Part shown: one piece after another, positions 24,564-31,654 of the stretch
How positions within the stretch are numbered: the stretch's first letter is position 1
Layout: every line of letters starts with the position of its first letter
NCBI GenBank assembly: GCA_002436005.1
Contig: DIXG01000089.1
Coordinates: 1-42,158, forward strand
DNA from: Anaerolineaceae bacterium UBA6086
Lineage (GTDB): Bacteria > Chloroflexota > Anaerolineae > Anaerolineales > Anaerolineaceae
DNA length: 42,158 bases
Reading direction: 5' to 3'
Translations under genes and position numbers: made by a program
The notes under the pieces: generated by a model
Database searches by the model: none
Told to the model about the DNA's origin: nothing
The model's input: the letters and a program-made list of their open reading frames with translations, nothing else

Positions 24564-25415
24564 TTATTTTACAGCGCCGCCAGTCAAACCCTTGATGATA
24601 AATTTTTGGAAGATCAAAGCTAGAATGACTGGGGGAAGACTGGCTAAAACGCCAGCAGCTGCAATCTGTAAATAATCCAAACCCAGTTTCGTGCTGAATT
24701 CACCAATAATCACGGGGACTGTTCTTGCCTCTGACCGCGTGAGCACATAGGCATACAGATACTCATTCCAGGAGGCGATGAATGCGAAGATCATCACGCT
24801 GACCAACCCGGGGCCGGTGAGAGGTAAGATGATGCGAACCAGGGCGCCAAGGCGCGAACACCCATCAATTCTGGCTGCATCTTCAAGATCATAAGGGATG
24901 GTGGCAAAGTATCCTCTCATCAACCAAATGATCAGGGGTAGGGCGATGCTGATGTGTACCAGAATCAGCCCGATTGTTTTGTCAATCAGGTTGAATTGCC
25001 GCAAGATCACGAACAGGGGGATCACCAAAATGATCGGGGGAATTAATTGAGCGACCAGGCTGGTAATCATGACCACACTGTTGCCCTTGAACTTAAGGCG
25101 CGTAGAGGCGTAAGCTGCCAGCACCCCAACGGGCATAGAGAGCAACATGGTTGAAATGGACACGATGGCAGAATTTTTTAAAGAATCGACAAACACATCT
25201 GCACTAAAAGATGATTCTCCTCGGTGGAAGAATAACCCCTGGTAATTTTCCAAGGTCAACCTTCTTGGAATCCATTTCAAAGGAACGGTTGTCAGGTCAA
25301 TTTTGTAAGATATGGATGAAATGATCAACCATAAATAGGGGGTAATTGTCCAGACAACAATCAGGATTACAACAAAGTACAAGAGGATGCGAAGAATGAT
25401 TTTCTTTTTTTTCAT
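24564..25415 (-). CDS. CUT1 carbohydrate ABC transporter permease, MalG/UgpE type
   Basis: A 283-residue inner-membrane permease with six predicted spans. The EAA loop that contacts the ATPase reads DLEDAARIDGCSRLGALVRIILPLTGPG. The N-terminus (LWIISSISYK) and the C-terminal GLTGGAVK end are typical of the second permease of carbohydrate uptake family 1. Its start overlaps the stop of the first permease by one base (TGATG). It is the last gene of the importer operon. No ATPase gene is present, so a shared MsmX/UgpC-type ATPase elsewhere is likely. Confidence 0.94.
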   Translation of the reverse strand: MKKKKIILRILLYFVVILIVVWTITPYLWLIISSISYKIDLTTVPLKWIPRRLTLENYQGLFFHRGESSFSADVFVDSLKNSAIVSISTMLLSMPVGVLAAYASTRLKFKGNSVVMITSLVAQLIPPIILVIPLFVILRQFNLIDKTIGLILVHISIALPLIIWLMRGYFATIPYDLEDAARIDGCSRLGALVRIILPLTGPGLVSVMIFAFIASWNEYLYAYVLTRSEARTVPVIIGEFSTKLGLDYLQIAAAGVLASLPPVILALIFQKFIIKGLTGGAVK

Positions 25416-26317
25416 CAGTAATTCACCATTCTTTTATAGGTGGAGCGAGCATAAATGACTAAAGGAATTACCAAGATCAGGGCAGTCAGATACGCCATAG
25501 CTGACCCATAACCGAACCTCAATGACCGGAAGGTGTTTTGGTAGATCCTGATGGCTACCAGTTCGGTTGTGCTGAAAGGTCCCCCACCCGTAACGACAGT
25601 GATCAACTCAAAGGTCTGGAATCCCCAAAGAAATTGGAGAATGCTGACGATCATCAATGTTGGTGCAATCAATGGAATGGTGATCTTGATGAAGGTATTC
25701 CAGGCACTGGAGCCATCCACCCTGGCTGCTTCTTTAACTTCCTCAGGAATGGTCTGCAGTGCAGAAAGCACCATCAGCACGGTGAATGGCGTTTCTTTCC
25801 AGACATTCGCCAGAATGACTAAAACAGTCGCCCAAAATGGATCACTTAACCAGATTTGGTATTGTTCTATGATGCCTAATTGACTTAAAAGGGCATTTAA
25901 TGCCCCGAAATTTGCGTTATATATCCATTTCCACATTGCTGCGTTGACGATGGAAGGCATCGCCCAGGGCAGGATCATCAACCCGCGGACAAAACCACGC
26001 CCAACGAATTTTTTATTGAGAACCACAGCAATGCTCACGCCGAGAATAAGTTCAAAGATGACGGAAATGACTGAAAAACGGAATGTGGATACCAATGAGC
26101 TGGTATAACGGGAGTCCTTTAACAGATTGGCGTAGTTTTCCAATCCGATGAAAGCGTTGAGAGCTGGTCTGGCCAGGTCCAGATTCTGAAAGCTTTGCCC
26201 AATAGACTGGATCATTGGAACCAAAACAATTGCCAAAATGGCAATCAGTGCTGGCCCTGACATTGCCCAACCTAACACATGTTCATTATCAATGAAAAAT
26301 TTTTTAATTGTTTTCAT
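25415..26317 (-). CDS. CUT1 carbohydrate ABC transporter permease, MalF/UgpA type
   Basis: A 300-residue permease with six predicted spans. The first span follows the short cytoplasmic N-terminus (GPALIAILAIVLVPMI), and the EAA loop reads EVKEAARVDGSSAWNTFIKITIPLIAPT. The GGGPFSTTELVAIRIYQNTF segment is typical of UgpA/MalF-like proteins. It pairs with the adjacent MalG-type protein to form the transmembrane channel. It follows the binding-protein gene after 66 bases containing a strong hairpin, which should reduce permease expression relative to the binding protein. Confidence 0.94.
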   Translation of the reverse strand: MKTIKKFFIDNEHVLGWAMSGPALIAILAIVLVPMIQSIGQSFQNLDLARPALNAFIGLENYANLLKDSRYTSSLVSTFRFSVISVIFELILGVSIAVVLNKKFVGRGFVRGLMILPWAMPSIVNAAMWKWIYNANFGALNALLSQLGIIEQYQIWLSDPFWATVLVILANVWKETPFTVLMVLSALQTIPEEVKEAARVDGSSAWNTFIKITIPLIAPTLMIVSILQFLWGFQTFELITVVTGGGPFSTTELVAIRIYQNTFRSLRFGYGSAMAYLTALILVIPLVIYARSTYKRMVNY

Positions 26318-26336
26318 ATTATCCTGAAGGGATTAT

Positions 26337-26368
26337 AAAGAGGTCTGGATCAGAATCCAGACCTCTTT
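26337..26368 (-). terminator. Intercistronic hairpin between binding-protein and permease genes
   Basis: Perfect 14-bp stem, arms 26337-26350 (AAAGAGGTCTGGAT) and 26355-26368 (ATCCAGACCTCTTT), with a 4-base loop. On the minus strand it is followed by TTTATAAT. It probably acts as a partial terminator or 3'-end stabiliser that gives more binding protein than permease. Confidence 0.82.
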
Positions 26369-26383
26369 TCTATTAATCAGTTA

Positions 26384-27700
26384 CTACGGCACACAATTGA
26401 AGTTTGACAGTTGAGCAGCCGCGTTATCTAACGCTTCCTGCGCCGTTTGTCGACCCGAAAGTGCTTTGTGAAGTTCTGCATTGGTGATATCAACAAAATC
26501 GTTGTACCAGGTGATCACGGATAAACCTCTTGCTGTAGGAAGTTGTGCCTGGAAGTCGGCCCAGAAGGGGTAAAGGCTGACGAGTTCGGGTTCACTAAAC
26601 AAATCTACCCAGATCGGCAGAATACCAATTTCCTTAGCCAATTTGATATTGGTCTCTTTACTGGTCATATATTCGATGAATTTCCAGGCTGCTTCTTTGT
26701 GCTGTGAATTTACCGGGATGGCATATGCCTCTGGCAGTGTTAACGCAGCGGAAGAACCGGATGCTGTCGTGGGGACCAGCCCAATTTCTACCTGGCCGAC
26801 AACATTTGAGATGGTAGGATCTTCAGTGTAGGTCAGTAACCCGGCAATACCCTGAGGGTTGAATAAAGTTGAACCCTTGAGGAAGACATCTTGGGCATCC
26901 ACCTGGTTATAGGTTAGGCCTGCAGGATCATAAGCACCGCTCTCCAGGGTTTCGATCATAAACTCAACAGCTGCCAGGGTTTTTGGATCTGTGTTCATTG
27001 TGATGCATCCCTGATCGTCAACAAGGGAGCCGCCAAACACGTAGGTGTAGAAATGCAGCTCATTTGCCAGCGCCCATTCCTGGATCCAGTAGGGTGCATG
27101 ACCATATTCAACCACGCCCTGTTCTTTCGCAGCAAGGCTCTGTTCGATCAACTCATCCCAGGTTGCTGGGGGAGCATCAAACCCAGCTTCAGCCAGGTAA
27201 TCAGCATTGTAATAGAAGAAACGGGTGTCGTTATTCCAAACGAGTCCGTAAACTTCACCATCGGGGCAGGTAAACAGATCTACCAAGCCAGGGATCATGT
27301 CGTCGGTGTAGCCGGGTTCCATATAGTCATTCAGGGAGGTCGCCCAACCAGCACCGCACCATTCCGCCACCCAGCCATTGTCAAACTCGACCACGTCGAA
27401 AGCTGATCCACCTGTTGCAAGTTCGGGAATAACACGATTTGCCACAGATTCCCAGTCGCCCTGGATCAGGTTGACGGTGATGCCAGTTTCAGCTTCAAAT
27501 TCGCGAATCCGGGCATCAAAAGCGTTTTTGAAGTCAGCTTCGTGTTTAGGAAAGAGGACAGTTATCGTCTCACCCTCAGCTGGTTCCTCAGCTGCCGGCT
27601 CTTCAGCCGCTGGCTCTTCAGCCGCTGGCGCACAGGCTGCCAGGATAAATGATGCGATGATGATAATCGAAATTATCCAAAGCAATTTTTTAGTTTTCAT
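26384..27700 (-). CDS. Extracellular solute-binding lipoprotein of a CUT1 ABC transporter
   Basis: A 438-residue family-1 solute-binding protein. Residues 1-22 are a lipoprotein signal peptide with lipobox L20-A21-A22-C23. A linker of repeated AEEPA units follows, then the binding domain (EAETGITVNLIQ, FDVVEFDNGW, YGLVWNNDTRFFYYN). Several further cysteines (WCGAGW, TCPDG, GCITM and the C-terminal NFNCVP) could form disulfides outside the cell. It captures a sugar or polyol and delivers it to the two permeases encoded downstream. The ATG has AAGGAG upstream. The substrate is unknown; the neighbouring glycerol kinase and glycyl radical enzyme are suggestive only. Confidence 0.94.
   Translation of the reverse strand: MKTKKLLWIISIIIIASFILAACAPAAEEPAAEEPAAEEPAEGETITVLFPKHEADFKNAFDARIREFEAETGITVNLIQGDWESVANRVIPELATGGSAFDVVEFDNGWVAEWCGAGWATSLNDYMEPGYTDDMIPGLVDLFTCPDGEVYGLVWNNDTRFFYYNADYLAEAGFDAPPATWDELIEQSLAAKEQGVVEYGHAPYWIQEWALANELHFYTYVFGGSLVDDQGCITMNTDPKTLAAVEFMIETLESGAYDPAGLTYNQVDAQDVFLKGSTLFNPQGIAGLLTYTEDPTISNVVGQVEIGLVPTTASGSSAALTLPEAYAIPVNSQHKEAAWKFIEYMTSKETNIKLAKEIGILPIWVDLFSEPELVSLYPFWADFQAQLPTARGLSVITWYNDFVDITNAELHKALSGRQTAQEALDNAAAQLSNFNCVP
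27582..27626. repeat. 15-bp tandem repeat encoding the AEEPA linker
   Basis: Three consecutive 15-base units, the second and third (27597-27611 and 27612-27626, GGCTCTTCAGCCGCT) identical and the first (27582-27596) diverged. They encode repeated A/E/P residues just after the lipidated cysteine. Copy number could vary by slippage without breaking the frame. Confidence 0.85.
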
Positions 27701-28176
27701 CTATTTTTCTCCTTATTATGTGTTTTATTTGTTCAAACAGGATGGAAAAGAAATTTGAGGTTGCCTCCTTTCTTTTATGGGTGAGCAGTTGGTTTTGCAG
27801 ATGTGTGATGTGATTGCCTCATTAAGGAACGAATGATCACAATCAAACTTGTATTTTTTTTTGCAATGTCTCTCTGAAAAGTTGATCTCTCCTTATCGCT
27901 CTCTGAGCCTGACAAAAATATGGCAAGGATCTGGTTCGAATGTCTTAAAAGTAAGGGCAATCAGACAAAATCGCTCATTTATTGGCTCATTCAAGCACTA
28001 TTACTGATATTATACAATGAAATCGCTCAAAGATAAAAACTAAATCCTCACAATTTAAGATTTATTATATTTTTGGATTAATAGACTGCTTTTTAAGCGT
28101 ATATGCCCTTCTGCGCAACAAATCATGTCAATCATATCTCTAATTGAAAGATTATTAGTTTTCCTGATTTGTTCTA
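27701..28176. other. AT-rich intergenic region upstream of the ABC importer operon
   Basis: No convincing gene. It must hold the promoter of the binding-protein gene. On the minus strand a TATAAT box lies at 28014-28009 with no good -35. The decamer AAATCGCTCA occurs at 27968-27977 and again at 28020-28029, flanking that box. Near the glycyl radical enzyme stop there is an inverted repeat AACAAATCA (28117-28125) and TGATTTGTT (28165-28173) that could form a 3' stem-loop. A 61-codon minus-strand frame at 27775-27960 looks non-coding. Confidence 0.5.
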
Positions 28177-30270
28177 TTAATCGAAGGCATAGATATGCCG
28201 AGCAATGATCTGATCCTGATATTCGGGGGTTAATTCACAAAAATAACCGCTCCAACCCCACACACGGACGATCAGATTCTTGTGGTTTTCAGGATGCGCT
28301 CTGGCATCCAGCATTGTTTCAAGGTTCATGCTGTTCAATTGCAGTTGCTGGCAGCCCTGTTGAGCAAAGGTTCGCACCAGCATCGCCACTTTTTGGATCG
28401 AATCACGATCTCTGAAGACCGAATCCGAGATCTCAATTGTGATGGGTCCACCGTTATAAATGCGCTGGTAATCGATTTTCGCAAATGAGAGCAGCACACT
28501 GAAAGGACCGCGAATCTGAACCCCCTGGGTGGGTGCCAGGTTTGCACCAAAAGGCTTCCCGCTTTGCCTGCCTTCTGCCGTTGCCCCGACAATGGGTTCA
28601 CGCATATCTTCGAACCCCTGGGTCAGCCAGATGTAATACATGGCGGTGGCAGAACCTGGTCGGATGATTCCTCCAAGTGTTGTTGTGCCATAGGCTTCGC
28701 AGGCATCTGCAAACATGTTGAAAAGGGTAACCAGGAAGGTGTCAGCCCGATCGTCGTCATTCCCCACTTTTGGCGCTTTTCCAGCAAGTGTCACTCGAAG
28801 GTCTTCCCAACCCTGAAAATCCTGATCCAGCGCAGCAATAAGGTCCTCAGGTTTGATGCTGCGTTGATTGAAAACAAACTCCTGCACAGCTGCCAGTGCA
28901 TCTGCGGCGTTGGCTGACCCGGCGCCGTGGATGCCAAAATTATTATATTTTGCGCCTTTTGAGAGATCCTTGCCTTCACTCAGGCAATCACTCATCAACA
29001 CTGAGAAAAATGGTGCGGGAGGCAGGATCAGCTTTTCATAAGTCTGTGCCAGATGGTTCACCTGGTATTCAATCTCTGTCCTCACCCGGTCGAGAATCCC
29101 CGCCATCTCCTCACCAGCCAGCAGCCCATCACGGAGTGCTCTATCCACTGCAGCAGGAAAAGATAATGCCCCAATATTGACCACTTCCATGCCTTTGCCT
29201 GGGATAATGAATTCCCAGCAGGCGGCAACGGCATAATCACGGGCGTCTTCAAGCGAGTAGCCGTGTTTGACGAGCGCTGGAATGACCACATCATCGTTGG
29301 AGTATTGTGGGAATCCCAGCCCTTTCCTTGTTAGCTCGGTTGCCAGGGATAGAAGCTCCAGGTCGGTATCGGCAGTAATTCTGAGGTTGATCTTGGGATC
29401 AATCATGCTCACATCTCGTGAGACGCGTAAACACAGGCGGGTTAACTCGTTGACTGCTGTCTGTCCATTTTGGTCCACGCCGCCTAATGTGATGGTTTGT
29501 CCATTGTCTCCCTGTTGAACGCCAGGATAGAGGTCGCTGTCTTTGTTCAATGAGATGAAAAATTCAGCCAGCAGGTCGTAAGCCTGTTCCATATCCAGGC
29601 GTCCCTCGTGTAGATCTGAACGCAGATAAGGCCACATAAATTGATCGAATCGACCTAAACCGATTTGATAATGTCCAATCAGATGTGTAACTGAGTGGAG
29701 AAGTCGCAAAGATTGCAGTGCCTCACGAAAAGTTTGGGCTGGACGAGCAGGAACCTGTTGAAGCACTTCAACAAGATCCATCCTGTTCTGGCGGCGTGCT
29801 TCCTTTGCATACCGGTTTGCCAGTTCGATTACGCTGTCAATTGTGATAATCGCACTCTCATAAAAATCCAGTTTTTCAGGATCGTTTTGGCAGTTCATGA
29901 CCCCATCAAGGGCGATTTGTTTTTGCTCAAGCAAACCCTGAGAGAGCACCATGCCCCAATCTGGTGAGAGATTATTGATCGGTCCTGATTCATGAATAGT
30001 TCGACCTGTCGTCAGTTCCTGCCATTGTTCTGGCGTATACACCTCCGGTATCTCAGCCGGGAGGGTGCGGGTAAAGACGATTTGTTCATCCGGGTCGATG
30101 ATTGGAACTTCTGCCTGGCACTGTCTGGCAGTCAGGTGAGCCATCCTGCGCATCCATGTGAGATTTTGCGCATTGATGTCCGACAAGATATTAAGGGGTT
30201 GGCTTTGGCGATAGGATTTCTGATCAAGATCTCGGGCTTTTACCTTCAATCGTTTTAATCGTTCGTTCAT
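28177..30270 (-). CDS. Glycyl radical enzyme of the PFL/dehydratase superfamily, substrate unknown
   Basis: A 697-residue glycyl radical enzyme. The C-terminal radical loop reads NLIVRVWGWSGYF with the radical glycine at G672, followed by QDQIIAR. The thiyl site is C351 in AVAACWEF, with glutamate two residues later (E353). The Cys-x-Glu pair is the layout of eliminases, dehydratases and decarboxylases, whereas pyruvate formate-lyase has two adjacent cysteines. The tryptophan between them and the W replacing the usual Y in the glycine motif differ from the best-known families. It is about 80-150 residues shorter than most relatives, mainly at the N-terminus. Its start overlaps the activase stop (ATGA). 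A CUT1 sugar importer lies downstream. The substrate cannot be named. Confidence 0.9.
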   Translation of the reverse strand: MNERLKRLKVKARDLDQKSYRQSQPLNILSDINAQNLTWMRRMAHLTARQCQAEVPIIDPDEQIVFTRTLPAEIPEVYTPEQWQELTTGRTIHESGPINNLSPDWGMVLSQGLLEQKQIALDGVMNCQNDPEKLDFYESAIITIDSVIELANRYAKEARRQNRMDLVEVLQQVPARPAQTFREALQSLRLLHSVTHLIGHYQIGLGRFDQFMWPYLRSDLHEGRLDMEQAYDLLAEFFISLNKDSDLYPGVQQGDNGQTITLGGVDQNGQTAVNELTRLCLRVSRDVSMIDPKINLRITADTDLELLSLATELTRKGLGFPQYSNDDVVIPALVKHGYSLEDARDYAVAACWEFIIPGKGMEVVNIGALSFPAAVDRALRDGLLAGEEMAGILDRVRTEIEYQVNHLAQTYEKLILPPAPFFSVLMSDCLSEGKDLSKGAKYNNFGIHGAGSANAADALAAVQEFVFNQRSIKPEDLIAALDQDFQGWEDLRVTLAGKAPKVGNDDDRADTFLVTLFNMFADACEAYGTTTLGGIIRPGSATAMYYIWLTQGFEDMREPIVGATAEGRQSGKPFGANLAPTQGVQIRGPFSVLLSFAKIDYQRIYNGGPITIEISDSVFRDRDSIQKVAMLVRTFAQQGCQQLQLNSMNLETMLDARAHPENHKNLIVRVWGWSGYFCELTPEYQDQIIARHIYAFD

Positions 30271-31022
30271 TTCACTCCCACATTTATTCCTAAATCTGTA
30301 AAGATTTTCAGGTTGGCGGTGACTGGCTTTTTCTCGTCATAATCGGGCTGCCACCGCATGCCTGCTGCTTCATATTTTGCACCTGCAGATTGATTATACG
30401 GCAGGAGGTCAACCTTTACCAAACCAGGCAGGTTTTGTATCCTGTTAGCGATTCTGGATAAATTTTCGGTTGTGTCTGTAATGGTAGGGATGAGGGGAAC
30501 CCGAATGACAAATGGCACACCACTTTGGCTCAGGACGGTTAAATTTTCTAAAATCAGGCTGTTATCACGGCCGGTGAATTTTTGGTGTAGTTCAGGATCC
30601 ATCAGTTTCAGGTCGTAATACACAAGATCAACTTTTTTGAGCAAATGCCTGAAGTCGTCACTTGATCCATATCCGCATGTATCCAGCAGGACGTGAATAT
30701 CATCCAGGAGGGTAATGACTTCTGCGATAAATGCACTTTGCATCAGGGGTTCTCCTCCTGAAAAAGTGACCCCACCTCCATTTTGCTTAAAAATCTTTGC
30801 CTGGCGATTTAATCGCCCTGCTAAATCATCCGAAGTGATATATTCGCCCACCAGGCGTTCTCCACCGGGGTTGCGCAGGATCTGGGGTGTGGCTGACTGC
30901 CCCTCTGGGTTGTGACACCACATACAAGCGAGTGGACAGCCCTTCAGGAAGACCGTTGTGCGGATCCCCGGTCCATCGTGGATAGCAAATTCCTTGATAT
31001 CAAAAATCAATCCCCGGCGCAT
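30267..31022 (-). CDS. Glycyl radical enzyme activase (radical SAM, PflA-like)
   Basis: A 251-residue radical SAM enzyme that would abstract hydrogen from the glycine of the adjacent glycyl radical enzyme. The N-terminal FDIKEFAIHDGPGIRTTVF is the activase signature, followed by the cluster motif CPLACMWC (C29, C33, C36) and GGVTFSGGEPLM. It lacks the insert with extra cysteines that carries two ferredoxin-type clusters in many activases of dehydratase-type enzymes, so it resembles short PflA. The ATG at 31022 is chosen because it begins the conserved region and follows GCGAGAG; an in-frame TTG at 31034 would add four residues. It is the first gene of the pair, overlapping the enzyme gene by four bases. 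Confidence 0.93.
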   Translation of the reverse strand: MRRGLIFDIKEFAIHDGPGIRTTVFLKGCPLACMWCHNPEGQSATPQILRNPGGERLVGEYITSDDLAGRLNRQAKIFKQNGGGVTFSGGEPLMQSAFIAEVITLLDDIHVLLDTCGYGSSDDFRHLLKKVDLVYYDLKLMDPELHQKFTGRDNSLILENLTVLSQSGVPFVIRVPLIPTITDTTENLSRIANRIQNLPGLVKVDLLPYNQSAGAKYEAAGMRWQPDYDEKKPVTANLKIFTDLGINVGVK

Positions 31023-31163
31023 GAGCTCTCGCAATTCGTCAATTAATCTCCAGCTGTCGTTGGGTCAATTATACATCATCCACTTGTGCTTTATTTTTGA
31101 TCGAACATATGCTGTCACTCTTAAGTTGGAAAATGGCGAGTTCTTAATGACCAACCAGAGAGA

Positions 31164-31517
31164 TTAACGCTCGGAAAAAGTCTTGAATATCTCGTTTGTT
31201 TTGGCTGCCATGATGAAGTCATTCTTATGAAGTCCCCCAACGGTGTGGGTCCACCAGCTGACTGTGACTTTTCCCCATGTTAGCTCGATCAACGGGTGAT
31301 GATCCTGTTCCTCTGCTATTTCGCCAACAGCGTTAGTGAAAGAAAGCGCCTCTGCAAAATTCTTGAGTTTAAAGCTGCGTGATAATTTGAGGACATCATC
31401 CTGATCAATAATGTCCCAATCCGGGATTTCACTGGCAAGCAGTTTGATTTCTTCTTTTGGTAATCCTGTGCTGTTGCGATCACAGGGCATACAGTTTTGT
31501 TTTGATAAGGTGTTCAT
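31164..31517 (-). CDS. 4a-hydroxytetrahydrobiopterin dehydratase (PCD/DCoH family)
   Basis: A 117-residue pterin-4a-carbinolamine dehydratase. The active-site block EEQDHHPLIELTWGKVTVSW and THTVGGLHKNDF matches the family, and the N-terminal C-x-x-C segment (CMPC) is common in bacterial members. In organisms with aromatic amino acid hydroxylases the enzyme recycles the pterin cofactor; no hydroxylase is visible here, and family members also occur with molybdopterin genes, so its role is open. ATG 31517 has GAGAGGA upstream; a frame start at 31532 would add five residues. Confidence 0.92.
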   Translation of the reverse strand: MNTLSKQNCMPCDRNSTGLPKEEIKLLASEIPDWDIIDQDDVLKLSRSFKLKNFAEALSFTNAVGEIAEEQDHHPLIELTWGKVTVSWWTHTVGGLHKNDFIMAAKTNEIFKTFSER

Positions 31518-31654
31518 TGAGTTTCCTCTCACTTAATTGATTGTGTGATAGGGTATCGCTGTGCATAAAATCCTTGCGTCAAGAAGGCTTTTAGACAATA
31601 GATTGTGCATGACATGGACACATTTGCAGCCTGTCAGTCAGCAGATCGTGTTGA

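Noticed and set aside
26384..27700. Glycerol-3-phosphate binding protein (ugpB) because glpK is near
   Set aside because: The protein is a generic CUT1 binding protein with no UgpB-specific signature visible, and glpK is in a separate convergent operon.
27775..27960. 61-codon reading frame on the minus strand in the importer upstream region
   Set aside because: No ribosome site, no recognisable pattern, and it lies in AT-rich promoter-like sequence.
28177..30270. Pyruvate formate-lyase (pflB)
   Set aside because: The active site is Cys-x-Glu instead of the adjacent Cys-Cys pair of pyruvate formate-lyase, and the protein is shorter.
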